Source: CAKUIA01 sp044433115 (lineage in GTDB: Bacteria; Verrucomicrobiota; Verrucomicrobiia; Opitutales; Intestinicryptomonadaceae). From it: a DNA stretch of 64,000 nucleotides. This document shows positions 1 to 8,457 of the stretch, in pieces (positions within the stretch are counted from its first letter, which is position 1; each line of letters begins with the position of its first letter). The stretch spans positions 1 through 64,000 of the forward strand of contig JAWXTY010000002.1 in NCBI GenBank assembly GCA_044433115.1, in the 5' to 3' direction. Position numbers and translations under genes: made by a program. The notes under the pieces were generated by a model that worked only from the letters and a program-made list of their open reading frames with translations, was not told the DNA's origin and searched no databases.

Positions 1-150
1 AAAAATGACTAAAAAGGCTCAAATGTGCCGTTTTTAGTCATTTTTCACAACGTGTCTATGTTAGGGATTTTTTGGAATATCGCCCCTTTTTTGAACAATT
101 TCTCAACTCCGTCACAACTGAGAGGGTGTTAACAAAATCTTCACGCCCCA
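1..150 (-). repeat. Repeat family C, copy C1
   Basis: Read on the minus strand, this is a near-identical copy of 37916-38067. It starts with GGGGCGTGA a few bases after the stop codon of the M14-like gene and ends in an inverted repeat (AAAAATGACTAAAAA against TTTTTAGTCATTTTT) that would fold into a strong hairpin followed by T residues. The two copies differ at only a handful of positions, mostly in the hairpin loop. The position directly behind a stop codon fits a terminator role, but the conservation extends over all 150 bp. It may extend beyond the left window edge. Confidence 0.85.
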
Positions 151-155
151 AAAAA

Positions 156-1085
156 TTAGCGAATGATTTTATACAGCTGGGATTTCTCTAGGACTAGAGG
201 TTTATTGTAGGAAAAGAAGATTATTCCATCGCAAGGGGCTGTAATTGTACTGATTTTTTCGCCAGTATAAGGGTCTAAAATTTCAGCTAGAGTATCGCCC
301 TTTTTCACATATTCTGAAGGAGCTGTCTTTTGGCAAAATATACCTGCTGTATTTGAGTGAACAACTTCTAAGTCCTCGTCTGTAATTACAGTTGAGTAGT
401 AGGCGTGGTGTATCTTTGCTTTAATTGCACCAATTTTAGACAAAAATCTCAATATAGACCACACTGCTTCATCTGCATTTTTGAAGTTCAACGTATTTGT
501 ATTGCCAGAGTATAGTGAGAAAGCTTTAGTACCCCAAAGTTGCCAGTTGTAGTTTAAGATAGTTGTGTCGTAAGGCTTTACATCGTGTAAATATACATAG
601 GGATTAGCAAAGAGCTTTGCGTTTTCTACATCTTCATAGCCAGTACGCATCATTCTTACGTGAGGAATAAAATTGCCTTTCATATAGTAACTTGCCAACT
701 GTATGCCATATTCGTAACCTTTTACATTTTCAAAGAGGGCTGCTGCTATACATTGCGTAGTCTCGCCTTGGTCATAGCCAGGGAACATTCTGTTTATATC
801 AGTGTTATCCATTGCCCAAAAGCGTCGCTCTAAATTCATAGAAAAGTGATTTACAGAAGGCACAACTAATATTTCGCAGTCGTCAGCTATAGAGCCTCCA
901 ATTCCATTTTCCATTTCCCTAAGAGCCTTAACCACTTGAGAACAGATATACTGCTGTTGTATCTCATCGCCACGTATAGGACCTACTATAGCCACGCTCT
1001 TTTTGCCTGAACCAAAGTAAAATCCTCTAATCTTAAAGTCGTCTCTTTTGGGAGACTTCATTCTAAATAAAATTTCTTCTCTCAT
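156..1085 (-). CDS. AstE/AspA-like M14 family protein lacking catalytic residues
   Basis: The 309-residue protein aligns along its length with the intact succinylglutamate desuccinylase/aspartoacylase-type protein encoded just upstream. The fold is retained, including a DINRMFPG segment (residues 96-103) equivalent to DMNRIFPG in the neighbour and the C-terminal beta-rich domain. The metal site is not. The His of the neighbour's THGDE motif is Arg38 here (IRGDE), the His of DIHS is Gln129, and the catalytic Glu of VVVEMG corresponds to Tyr192. From family knowledge such a protein should not bind zinc or hydrolyse amides. It may be a regulatory or substrate-binding partner. Its start codon overlaps the upstream stop codon (TAATG), so the two are probably translationally coupled and made in similar amounts. 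Confidence 0.85.
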   Translation of the reverse strand: MREEILFRMKSPKRDDFKIRGFYFGSGKKSVAIVGPIRGDEIQQQYICSQVVKALREMENGIGGSIADDCEILVVPSVNHFSMNLERRFWAMDNTDINRMFPGYDQGETTQCIAAALFENVKGYEYGIQLASYYMKGNFIPHVRMMRTGYEDVENAKLFANPYVYLHDVKPYDTTILNYNWQLWGTKAFSLYSGNTNTLNFKNADEAVWSILRFLSKIGAIKAKIHHAYYSTVITDEDLEVVHSNTAGIFCQKTAPSEYVKKGDTLAEILDPYTGEKISTITAPCDGIIFFSYNKPLVLEKSQLYKIIR

Positions 1086-2023
1086 TATGAATTTTTCCTA
1101 TATAAACGTGCCAAAAGTGAACCCTCGTAAACGATAGGATATACACGCAAGGTGAATAAAAAGCCTGCATAATTTGCTGTAACAACTTGGAGTATATCGC
1201 CACTTAGAGGGTCTACAATCTTACCAATTTCGTCGCCAGCTTCCACGTATACAGAGTGGTCTATGCTAGTTACAAATACGCCAGAAGCCTTTGCGTTAAA
1301 AAATTCAACTTCGCCATTTGTAGAAATTTCTGGAGTTTTTATATCCCCTGCCAAATATGGAATTTCGCCTTTCCAAAGTCCCATATTCTTCATCATATTA
1401 AATATACCAGCAACGAGCGACTCACAATAATTGCGTACTAAACGCATACCCACGCCCATTTCTACTACAACTGTAGGAGTCCCACAAGAGTTTAGTGTAT
1501 GAGCGAGTGTGGCTTCAAGTACTGTTGCAGCATCGTGTATCCAGATAAATTCTATATTGAGTTGTTCGGCTATAGGAAGTAGTTCGTCTACTGCATTTAC
1601 GTTAATTCTAGCTTGAGGTGCTTCTCTTAGAAATATATTACTTGAGTGTATGTCGATTACTACGCTCGAGCCTTTCAAGTCCTCAACTATAGCGTAGGCA
1701 AGAGACTCTGCCAAAGAGCTGTTTGGGTCTCCAGGGAAAATTCTATTCATATCCAAGTCGAAATTTGGAATACCTCTAGTTATCGAGTCTACCCCAAGTG
1801 GATTTAGGGCAGGGTATATGTCGACATTAGCCAGCAAATTTTGTGGCTGTTCTTTGAGTATCTTAGATATTAAAAAGCAGACATACTGCCCATCTAGCTC
1901 GTCGCCGTGAGTTCCTGTTACGATTGATATACGTTTTGTTGCCCCCTTAGTCTCTATAGAATTTTTTTCTATACGCAAGACTTCGTCTATAGGCATCTTT
2001 GATGAAATTACAGTTTTCTTCAT
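1085..2023 (-). CDS. Succinylglutamate desuccinylase/aspartoacylase family zinc deacylase (M14)
   Basis: The 312-residue protein has the full metal and catalytic set of the AstE/AspA branch of M14 carboxypeptidase-like enzymes: THGDE (His39, Glu42), DIHS (His126) and VVVEMG (Glu188), plus the DMNRIFPG substrate loop (residues 91-98). A C-terminal domain with VEAGDEIG and DPLSG segments resembles that of other prokaryotic members. Family enzymes remove acyl groups from amino acids or cleave small amide-linked compounds; the substrate cannot be read from sequence. It is fourth in an operon with ATP-grasp, alpha-E and transglutaminase genes, so it may trim or recycle an amide-linked product of that system. 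The next gene encodes an inactive-looking paralogue, coupled by TAATG. Confidence 0.88.
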   Translation of the reverse strand: MKKTVISSKMPIDEVLRIEKNSIETKGATKRISIVTGTHGDELDGQYVCFLISKILKEQPQNLLANVDIYPALNPLGVDSITRGIPNFDLDMNRIFPGDPNSSLAESLAYAIVEDLKGSSVVIDIHSSNIFLREAPQARINVNAVDELLPIAEQLNIEFIWIHDAATVLEATLAHTLNSCGTPTVVVEMGVGMRLVRNYCESLVAGIFNMMKNMGLWKGEIPYLAGDIKTPEISTNGEVEFFNAKASGVFVTSIDHSVYVEAGDEIGKIVDPLSGDILQVVTANYAGFLFTLRVYPIVYEGSLLARLYRKNS

Positions 2024-2055
2024 TATTAATATTTATACTTTTATAGGGATTTTTT

Positions 2056-2835
2056 TCAAGCAAAATTTTCGTATACACTCACACTTGAAACTATACTTTG
2101 TTGGGCTATGCAAGAAATTATCCCCTTATTTAAGGCACAGTCTCTAGCGTCTCTGCCATTGGATATTTTTATATAGCCATATTCTACTTGTAAATCGTTT
2201 GTTGGGTCGAAGGCATACCATCTATAGTTATCCCAAATTTCTATCCAAGCGTGCGACTCGCCATCGCCAGCAATTAAGCCATTTACGTATCTTGCAGGGA
2301 TTTTTGCCAATCTACACAATGCTATCGCTATCTGCACGTAATCTTGGCAAACACCAGCTTTTTGAGCGAAAGCCTCTTGGGCTGTAGTTGCAGAATTTGT
2401 AACTGACTTTGTATAAGTCATTAGATTAAAAACTGCATCGCAAATCTTCTTGGCTTTAATTAGATTGTCTTGGCTGTCCTTTAAATCTAAGGATAGAAAA
2501 AAGTCTAAAATAGCATCATTAGCCTTAGTCAAGTTTGTAGGATATAAATATATGGGGTTATAGTCCTCAAAGATTGCATACTTAGTTTGAAATACGCAAG
2601 CTGTAGACCTAAACTCAAAGAAATTTTGAGCCTTAGATATTCTACCTACTTGCACCCAATTGCCAAAAGCATCATATTGAAAAGCGAGATTATCACAAGA
2701 AACTACCTCTAATTTTGCATTATGAAGCCTTTGAAAATGCCCGTTTATAGCTATAGCCCTCAAGAGGAAATCTTGAGTGCTAGGAGCTTGGCTATATTCG
2801 ATGCGTGTAGAAAATGTGTAGTCAAAAGACCTCAT
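2056..2835 (-). CDS. Transglutaminase-like cysteine protease/transferase
   Basis: The 259-residue protein carries the transglutaminase-core triad in order: Cys163 in AGVCQDY, His195 in ESHAW and Asp210 in AFDPTN. The N-terminal 120 residues form the beta-rich region usual for the bacterial branch found beside alpha-E and circularly permuted ATP-grasp genes. There is no signal peptide, so it should be cytosolic. Members may make or break amide bonds; in this gene context a peptide-processing or transfer role has been proposed from comparative genomics. It lies 9 bp after the alpha-E gene and 32 bp before the M14 gene. Function is inferred from family and neighbourhood only. Confidence 0.9.
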   Translation of the reverse strand: MRSFDYTFSTRIEYSQAPSTQDFLLRAIAINGHFQRLHNAKLEVVSCDNLAFQYDAFGNWVQVGRISKAQNFFEFRSTACVFQTKYAIFEDYNPIYLYPTNLTKANDAILDFFLSLDLKDSQDNLIKAKKICDAVFNLMTYTKSVTNSATTAQEAFAQKAGVCQDYVQIAIALCRLAKIPARYVNGLIAGDGESHAWIEIWDNYRWYAFDPTNDLQVEYGYIKISNGRDARDCALNKGIISCIAQQSIVSSVSVYENFA

Positions 2836-2844
2836 TTTCTTGCA

Positions 2845-3579
2845 TTAAATTTGGAATAAGCCTTCTAGGGCTTGAAGTATTTCTAAATTATTGAAAGAGT
2901 CGTCTTGGACTGTAGATTTTGCTATGACTAATTCGTCTAATTTAGCAACTACATTTTCGTCGCAAGCTTTTTTCAAATCAACAACTAGCTTCCTAACTTT
3001 ATAGTAAGTTTTGATAATTCTCTCTCTTGAATATCCAAAGCGAATTTCCATATCTAAACGCTCTATATATTTGCCTAAGAATAAGAAGTCTCTGACTGTG
3101 TCGCTTAAAATTCTCTCTTGAGCTGAACCCCAAAATGCAAGTAGGCTATCTGTAATTTGCTGTAGGACAGTGATGTTCTCTTCATTGATAGCTTGGCAAG
3201 CTTGCATATGATAGTTGGCTATTTGTATATAAGACAAAGTTTCGCTAGTTAGCTCGCCACGCAAGACTAAGGCATTGTCGTTAGCAAATTTTAAGCCTGA
3301 GATTAAAGAGTTTGAAATCTCGCCATCATAGAGCAATTTAGCTATATCTTTTGCTGGAGTTAGTGCGTTAAAGGCAATGTGTAATTGCTTGCAATATAGC
3401 TCATAGGCAGTGCTAGAGCTAGCTTCTATATCGCTGTCGTAGAACTTTCTTAGTAAGTGTAAGCTTAAATATACACGTTCAGCGTATCTACCAAGCCAGA
3501 AAAGACTGTTAGCCTTTTTGTTAGTGAGAGTACAGCGTACTCCCATTGTAAAATCGATTTTTGTTAATGTAGCATTCAT
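2845..3579 (-). CDS. Alpha-E domain protein
   Basis: The 244-residue, largely helical protein shows the alpha-E family opening (ANSLFWLGRYAERVY, from about residue 24) and the later FLFLGKYIERLDMEIRFGYS segment, which repeats the same GRY/GKY-xER pattern. Alpha-E proteins have no known catalytic residues and are almost always encoded beside a circularly permuted ATP-grasp and a transglutaminase, as here. They are presumed to be partners of the ligase. The extra N-terminal 20 residues relative to most family members could mean that translation begins slightly downstream, but no other ATG precedes the conserved part except at residue 12. It is 42 bp behind the ATP-grasp gene. Confidence 0.88.
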   Translation of the reverse strand: MNATLTKIDFTMGVRCTLTNKKANSLFWLGRYAERVYLSLHLLRKFYDSDIEASSSTAYELYCKQLHIAFNALTPAKDIAKLLYDGEISNSLISGLKFANDNALVLRGELTSETLSYIQIANYHMQACQAINEENITVLQQITDSLLAFWGSAQERILSDTVRDFLFLGKYIERLDMEIRFGYSRERIIKTYYKVRKLVVDLKKACDENVVAKLDELVIAKSTVQDDSFNNLEILQALEGLFQI

Positions 3580-3621
3580 CTTTTTTGTTTCCTTGTTTTA
3601 AATTAGTTTATTTATTTATAT

Positions 3622-4938
3622 TTATTTAGTCATTACCCAAGTGTCTTTGAAACCTCCTCCTTGAGAGGAATTTACAACAAAGCTGTTTGGGTCTCTTGAA
3701 AATCTAGTCAAGCCACTTTGCCAAGCAACTGTGTCTTTACCAGATAGTACAAAGGCACGTAAATCTGCCTTACGCATAACTTTTTCGTTACCTTCCATAA
3801 TCTCTAAGTCCTTAAAGTCTATAACCTCTTGGGCTATCCACCTTCTTGGCTCTGCTTTGATTAGGTCTTTCATCTCGGCGATTTTCTTAGAGTCTAAGTC
3901 CTTGCCAAAGATTACTCCGTAGCCACCTGCTTCACTTACGTCTTTGATTACTAACTTTTCTATATTCGCATTCACAAAAGAAAAATCTTTTTCAAAATAA
4001 GGCAAATATGTAGGTGCATTTTGCAAAATTGGCTCTTCGTCAAGATAGAACTTAATCATCTGTGGCACAAAGTAATAAGTACCCTTGTCGTCTGCTATAC
4101 CATTGCCTAAGGCATTGATTATAGAAGTATTGCCTGCAGCATAGGCACGCATAATGTTAGGAACGCCCAACATAGATGTCTTTTCAAATACTACAGGGTC
4201 GAGATACTCATCTGAAATTCTTCTATAGATAGCCCCAACTTTCTTCTTCTCACTAAAGAGACCACTGTAATACAAATTGTCGCCCTCTACAAATAAGTCG
4301 CCAGCAAAAGCAAGGGTAGCTCCACTCTTTTCAGCTAGATATGAATGTTCAAAAAATGCAGAATTGTATCTGCCAGGGGTCAAAATTACATTTATACCTC
4401 TGCCATCATTGATTTCGTCCATCATATTTGCCAACAAAGTACTATAGTCTCTGTTTTCTGCTATGGAATTTGTCCTAAATGTCTCTGGGCTAACCTTACG
4501 TGTAATATTGCGTGCTATCATAGGATAAGACGCTCCAGATGGTATACGCAAATTGTCCTCTAATACAAACCAAGAGCCATCTTTAGCCTGCACTAAGTCT
4601 ATACCTGATATATGCGAATATATACCATTTTTAGGTCTTATACCCTCACATTCAGCTAGAAATCCTGAAGAAGAATAGATAAATTCAGGGGGGATAATCC
4701 CTGCCTTGATTATAGTTTTATTAGAGTAAATATCCTCTAAAAACAGATTTAAAGCCCTCACTCTTTGAACAAGCCCTTTATTTAGGTATTGCCAATCGCT
4801 AGCTTCAATCTTGCGTGGAATAGGATCGAAAGGGAAGAGTTGTTCTTTGAATTTATTATTTTTATAAATTCCAAAGTGAACACCAAATCTTTCCATCCAT
4901 TTGTTTACGGCTTCTTTGCTGTCTATTAAAGAGTGCAT
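3622..4938 (-). CDS. Circularly permuted ATP-grasp amidoligase
   Basis: The 438-residue protein belongs to the circularly permuted ATP-grasp family (older names DUF404/DUF407). Conserved family segments are plain: LTPGRYNSAFFEHSYLA, GAIYRRISDEYLDP, NALGNGIADDKGTYYFVP and KDVSEAGGYGVIFGK. Such enzymes are predicted to use ATP to join a carboxylate to an amine, making peptides or peptide tags of unknown structure. It is the first gene of a five-gene minus-strand operon (ATP-grasp, alpha-E, transglutaminase, two M14-type genes). The proteasome-like Anbu gene often found in such clusters is not in this window. It is slightly shorter than many homologues, mainly at the N-terminus, but the core looks complete. 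Confidence 0.9.
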   Translation of the reverse strand: MHSLIDSKEAVNKWMERFGVHFGIYKNNKFKEQLFPFDPIPRKIEASDWQYLNKGLVQRVRALNLFLEDIYSNKTIIKAGIIPPEFIYSSSGFLAECEGIRPKNGIYSHISGIDLVQAKDGSWFVLEDNLRIPSGASYPMIARNITRKVSPETFRTNSIAENRDYSTLLANMMDEINDGRGINVILTPGRYNSAFFEHSYLAEKSGATLAFAGDLFVEGDNLYYSGLFSEKKKVGAIYRRISDEYLDPVVFEKTSMLGVPNIMRAYAAGNTSIINALGNGIADDKGTYYFVPQMIKFYLDEEPILQNAPTYLPYFEKDFSFVNANIEKLVIKDVSEAGGYGVIFGKDLDSKKIAEMKDLIKAEPRRWIAQEVIDFKDLEIMEGNEKVMRKADLRAFVLSGKDTVAWQSGLTRFSRDPNSFVVNSSQGGGFKDTWVMTK

Positions 4939-5339
4939 TTTATTATTGTATTCGTGTTTATTGCTTTAAATCTAAATGATTTAATTAAACTTATGTAGCA
5001 TATTTCGTGCCAGAACTTTAAAGGTGGGGCAGAAATATAAAAATAAAGGATAAGTGCCTTAAATGCTGATAGATAAGGCTTCGTGTATTTTTTTTAAAAA
5101 TAGCTAGGGCTACAAATTATATCGACAAAATTGTCGTCCTTACATTATTGTATTTATCGGAACATTCTTTTATTTTGAAACCTTCTTGCCTTTTTTAGTG
5201 TTTGTAAATTAAAGGCGAAGTTGCTTTGTCTAAGTGCTAGCCTTTATTTTCCTAAAAATACTCTTGCTCTTTCCTTAATTCTTTGTTTTAATTATTCTTA
5301 TAAATTAAAAGCTACATTGAATAGCTAACTTTACAAAAT
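4939..5339. other. Divergent intergenic region with one recognisable promoter
   Basis: This 401-bp AT-rich stretch separates the divergent ATP-grasp operon and the envelope gene at 5340. It contains the shared-type promoter at 5264-5292 for the rightward gene and a short palindrome CGACAAAATTGTCG at 5123-5136 that could be an operator. No gene-like reading frame or RNA gene was seen. A promoter for the leftward operon must lie here but is not clear by eye. Confidence 0.6.
5264..5292 (+). promoter_or_regulatory. Promoter of the shared TTGCTC type
   Basis: TTGCTC and TTTAAT are separated by 17 bp, with the T-rich spacer seen at five other promoters in this window (18671, 22814, 51175, 54725, 55983). 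The -10 box ends 48 bp before the ATG at 5340. Confidence 0.65.
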
Positions 5340-5726
5340 ATGAATTCACGCTCATTCCAAATTTTTATAGCACTATCTATACCTATAATAGTGATTATTT
5401 CTGTATTACTCTTGATTTCTTTCGAGAAAAAAACTCAGAGTTCTTCTTCTGTGGGGGAATTTCCCTATACGCTTTGGGCAGATAGCCCTAAAAACTGCAT
5501 AGGCAATATCTATAATGCAACTATAGAAATCGACTCGCAGTTGGCTCTCATTCAAGAGGAGGATATAAATGGTATTGTTGTTTTAGCTCGCATAGGCACT
5601 CAGTCTTTGCCAGTATTTATACCAAGTTCTTTAGAGACAAGTGTGTATCCTAAGCAAAAATTTAACGCTCGTTTATATATAAATAAAAATGGTAGTGTGC
5701 AAGCTCAAGCCCTAAATAAATTCTAA
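5340..5726 (+). CDS. Membrane-anchored protein of unknown function
   Basis: The 128-residue protein has one N-terminal hydrophobic segment (about residues 8-27) followed by a hydrophilic domain, so it is probably anchored in the inner membrane and faces the periplasm. The C-terminal 85 residues read as a small beta-rich domain (alternating polar and hydrophobic residues, e.g. INGIVVLARIG and KFNARLYI). I do not recognise a family. It lies 4 bp before the next gene, which also encodes an exported protein, so they probably act together. Transcription likely starts from the promoter at 5264-5292. Confidence 0.75.
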   Translation: MNSRSFQIFIALSIPIIVIISVLLLISFEKKTQSSSSVGEFPYTLWADSPKNCIGNIYNATIEIDSQLALIQEEDINGIVVLARIGTQSLPVFIPSSLETSVYPKQKFNARLYINKNGSVQAQALNKF

Positions 5727-5730
5727 TATT

Positions 5731-7713
5731 ATGTTACGTCCATCGTTTTTCTTATTAACTTTACTTTCTGTGCCTTTTGCTTTTGCGAGAGTGCCTGTTC
5801 ATAATCAAGTGCCAAGCGAAGCTCAACAAGCTCAAGCTCCTGCAAATAGTAATAGCTCGAGCGTGGTCTCTTCTAATGGGAATTTATTTGAAAGTACTAC
5901 TTCAGAGAAGTTTGCAGATAGGGTTTTTGACACTAATAATGACTCAGTCGATTGGGATAATGGCAGTATAAACTGGAAGGGCAAAACTTATTCTATAGGT
6001 AATTCTAGGGTAGTTCGTGCAAGGTTTGAGCGTTATTTAGCTACAGATATGACTTCAGAGGGCATAGCTGACTATAAGGATATTATAGCTGAGATTGTGG
6101 CTGTTATGTCTACGCAAAATGTAGATGCGAATATTACTACTTTAAAGTATGCTTGGAATTTACTCTTTGAGGCAGGTGAATTTGTATACGATGGCGACTC
6201 TTCTGTTTCTATAGCAAATTCAGTCGACAATGTTTGGCGTATGAAGAGCGACTATCAAGGCTTGAAACGCAATGCTGATGAGACTGAAAAGGGCAGAGAC
6301 GATGCTATGCACTCGGCGATACGTGCTTCTAACTACCTTGAAAAGAGGGGGTTAAATACTTCTTCGTCTCAGGCTAGTGCAAATACTGGCGGTGGCGGCA
6401 AAGGTGGTAAAGATGGAGGTAAGGGTGGCAGAGGTTCTGCACCTAGCTCTAATTCTGGCGTAGATAACGCAGCGTCGGGACCTCTTCCATTGTTTACTTC
6501 TTCTGATGTGCTTTATGCAACTAAGGAAATTGCAACTAAGGAAGCTCAGTTGAAAAAAGATCAAGCTACAGCATCTGCAGTAGGGGCAAAAGCTGTTATA
6601 CAATATCAATCAATGGTAGTTAGCTTTTTGATGGCAAGAAGATTTAGCCACGCAGCTATAGCTTGCGACTTCTATAGAGAATTATTCAAAGGCTCTAAGC
6701 AAGACTTCCAAGTTGGCAAAAAAGAGCTTGAGGAAATGGTACCTATTTCAAATTTAATTCCATCTACAGACCTAATTCAAGGTATAGCACACGAAGGCAG
6801 AAATGACGTGATTTTAGGTATGCAAGCTGTTAATACTTTATTCGAAAAGGGCGAGAGATATTCTGCTCTTCAAAGATTAATGGAAACATTCTTCTTGGGC
6901 GAACACGAAGCCGATGTGATGAGCTTTCCTTACGATAAAAAGCAAATTTTGTATTCTATATATAGAGATGCGTCGACTATCAAGGACCTTGCTGACATTA
7001 GAGACTTAGAGGGCATTGAAAAGGCTATAGCTAGTATAGAAAAGAATGCGAGCGACTTTCCAGTTGCCGAAATTATGGCTAAGGTAAATTCTGCAAAGAG
7101 TGCAAGTAACTTAAAGATATTCGCAGCAAAGCAATCTGCAATGATGGGCGATGTAGAAGGCGTTGAGAAAAATATTACAGATGCAACTACATTTTGGCCT
7201 CTAAATCCTAAGATTGAAGAGTTTAATAATGAAATTATGGAAATGGCAACAGGTTCTGCTCTACATACAAAGAATTTCGAAAGGCTCTTAGCTGAAGGTA
7301 ATTATAGGGCTATAGCTACAGATGCTGTAGAGCTTGCTATGGTATATAGAAACGACTCTGCTACTTTGGATTTAATTAAAGATATTGTAAAAAAGATTGG
7401 CTCTATAGATATGTTAATTGCTCAAGCAGATGAATTTCAAAAGCAAAACAATCACTATTTTGCTTGGGAATTGCTAGAAAATGCTATGTTAATAGATAAA
7501 AACGACATAGTTCTAGCTAGGGCTGTTGCAGACTTAGCTCCAATGGTAGCTGACTATGTAAGGCTAATGAACACAGCAAAATTAGCTGAGAAAAACAAGA
7601 ATTATCCTGAAGCTCTAATCAACTTTTTAAGGGCTAAGGAAATTTCGCCAACATCTCAAGTTTGTAGATTAGCAATAGAAAGACTATCTAAGTTGTACTT
7701 AAGGGATAATTAA
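5731..7713 (+). CDS. Exported protein with tetratricopeptide-like C-terminal half
   Basis: The 660-residue protein begins with a signal peptide (hydrophobic LLTLLSVPFAFA, likely cleavage near residue 19). Residues 20-200 form a mixed domain; residues about 210-245 are a low-complexity Gly/Ser/Lys linker; the rest is helical, and the last 130 residues (FAWELLENAMLIDKND, YPEALINFLRAKEISPTS) look like TPR-type helix pairs. I cannot assign a function. The adjacent 5340 gene is membrane anchored and only 4 bp away, suggesting a shared envelope role. The glycine-rich linker is encoded by GGT/GGC-rich DNA that stands out from the AT-rich surroundings. Confidence 0.75.
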   Translation: MLRPSFFLLTLLSVPFAFARVPVHNQVPSEAQQAQAPANSNSSSVVSSNGNLFESTTSEKFADRVFDTNNDSVDWDNGSINWKGKTYSIGNSRVVRARFERYLATDMTSEGIADYKDIIAEIVAVMSTQNVDANITTLKYAWNLLFEAGEFVYDGDSSVSIANSVDNVWRMKSDYQGLKRNADETEKGRDDAMHSAIRASNYLEKRGLNTSSSQASANTGGGGKGGKDGGKGGRGSAPSSNSGVDNAASGPLPLFTSSDVLYATKEIATKEAQLKKDQATASAVGAKAVIQYQSMVVSFLMARRFSHAAIACDFYRELFKGSKQDFQVGKKELEEMVPISNLIPSTDLIQGIAHEGRNDVILGMQAVNTLFEKGERYSALQRLMETFFLGEHEADVMSFPYDKKQILYSIYRDASTIKDLADIRDLEGIEKAIASIEKNASDFPVAEIMAKVNSAKSASNLKIFAAKQSAMMGDVEGVEKNITDATTFWPLNPKIEEFNNEIMEMATGSALHTKNFERLLAEGNYRAIATDAVELAMVYRNDSATLDLIKDIVKKIGSIDMLIAQADEFQKQNNHYFAWELLENAMLIDKNDIVLARAVADLAPMVADYVRLMNTAKLAEKNKNYPEALINFLRAKEISPTSQVCRLAIERLSKLYLRDN

Positions 7714-7717
7714 TTTA

Positions 7718-7746
7718 TTGACAATGCAGTCGTATATTAAGACAAT
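7718..7746 (+). promoter_or_regulatory. Probable grpE promoter
   Basis: A consensus TTGACA (7718-7723), 17-bp spacer and GACAAT (7741-7746) lie between the upstream stop codon and grpE. The -10 box ends only 15 bp before the ATG at 7762, so the leader would be about 9 nt and there is no Shine-Dalgarno sequence. Confidence 0.5.
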
Positions 7747-7761
7747 ACTTGTTTTATTATT

Positions 7762-8397
7762 ATGACTGAAGATTTACAAAACGAAAATAACGAAAATAAA
7801 AACTGCTCTTGCGAAAACTCTCAAGAGCATAAGTGTTGTGGGCATAATCACGAAGAGGGCGAACATAATTGCTCTTGTGGAAATTGCCAAGGCGATGACT
7901 TTGCAGACGCTATGGATTATAACCCAGCGAAAGAACTTTTAGAAAAAATAGACGAACTTCAATTAGAAGCTCAAAAGAATAAAGAACTTTATATGCGTGA
8001 AGTTGCATCTTTTGATACATATAGAAGAAGAATGCAAAGGGAAATGCTCAGCACTATGAAATTTGCATCTATACCTCTAGTAGAAAGCCTTTTGCCTGCT
8101 TTAGATAACCTTGACTTGGCTATGGCTAATATCAAGGAACACCTAGACCCTACTTGGGCTCAAGGTATAGAAATGGTTGCAAAGCAAATTAACTCTATTT
8201 TTGCTCAAAACAATATAATCGAAATTAACCCAGCTAAGGGCGAAGATTTCGACCCTAAGTTTGTTGAAGCAATTTCGCACGTTATCAGCGAAGAAGTTGA
8301 AGAAGGCAAGGTCTTGCAAGTTGTGAGAATTGGTTACAGAATTGACGACAGGCTAATTCGCCCAGCAAGTGTTGTTATATCTAAGGGCGACTTATAA
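7762..8397 (+). CDS. grpE: GrpE nucleotide exchange factor with Cys/His-rich N-terminal extension
   Basis: Residues about 50-211 match GrpE: a long helix (EKIDELQLEAQKNKELYMRE), the FDTYRRRMQRE segment, ALDNLDLAM, and the C-terminal beta domain ending with VGYRIDDRLIRPASV-type sequence (here VRIGYRIDDRLIRPASVVIS). GrpE is the ADP/ATP exchange factor for DnaK. Unusually, residues 15-42 hold seven Cys and four His (cysteines at 15, 17, 25, 26, 37, 39, 42; a CCGHNH core), which could bind metal or sense redox state. The dnaJ gene follows 60 bp downstream; dnaK is not in the window. Confidence 0.93.
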   Translation: MTEDLQNENNENKNCSCENSQEHKCCGHNHEEGEHNCSCGNCQGDDFADAMDYNPAKELLEKIDELQLEAQKNKELYMREVASFDTYRRRMQREMLSTMKFASIPLVESLLPALDNLDLAMANIKEHLDPTWAQGIEMVAKQINSIFAQNNIIEINPAKGEDFDPKFVEAISHVISEEVEEGKVLQVVRIGYRIDDRLIRPASVVISKGDL

Positions 8398-8457
8398 AAT
8401 ATAGAATTTAAAAATTAGTTTTTTTAAGTTTATAAAGAATTTTAAATTTAAAATATA

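Noticed and set aside
4939..5339. A replication origin in the AT-rich divergent region
   Set aside because: No DnaA-box cluster and no dnaA, dnaN or parAB neighbours.
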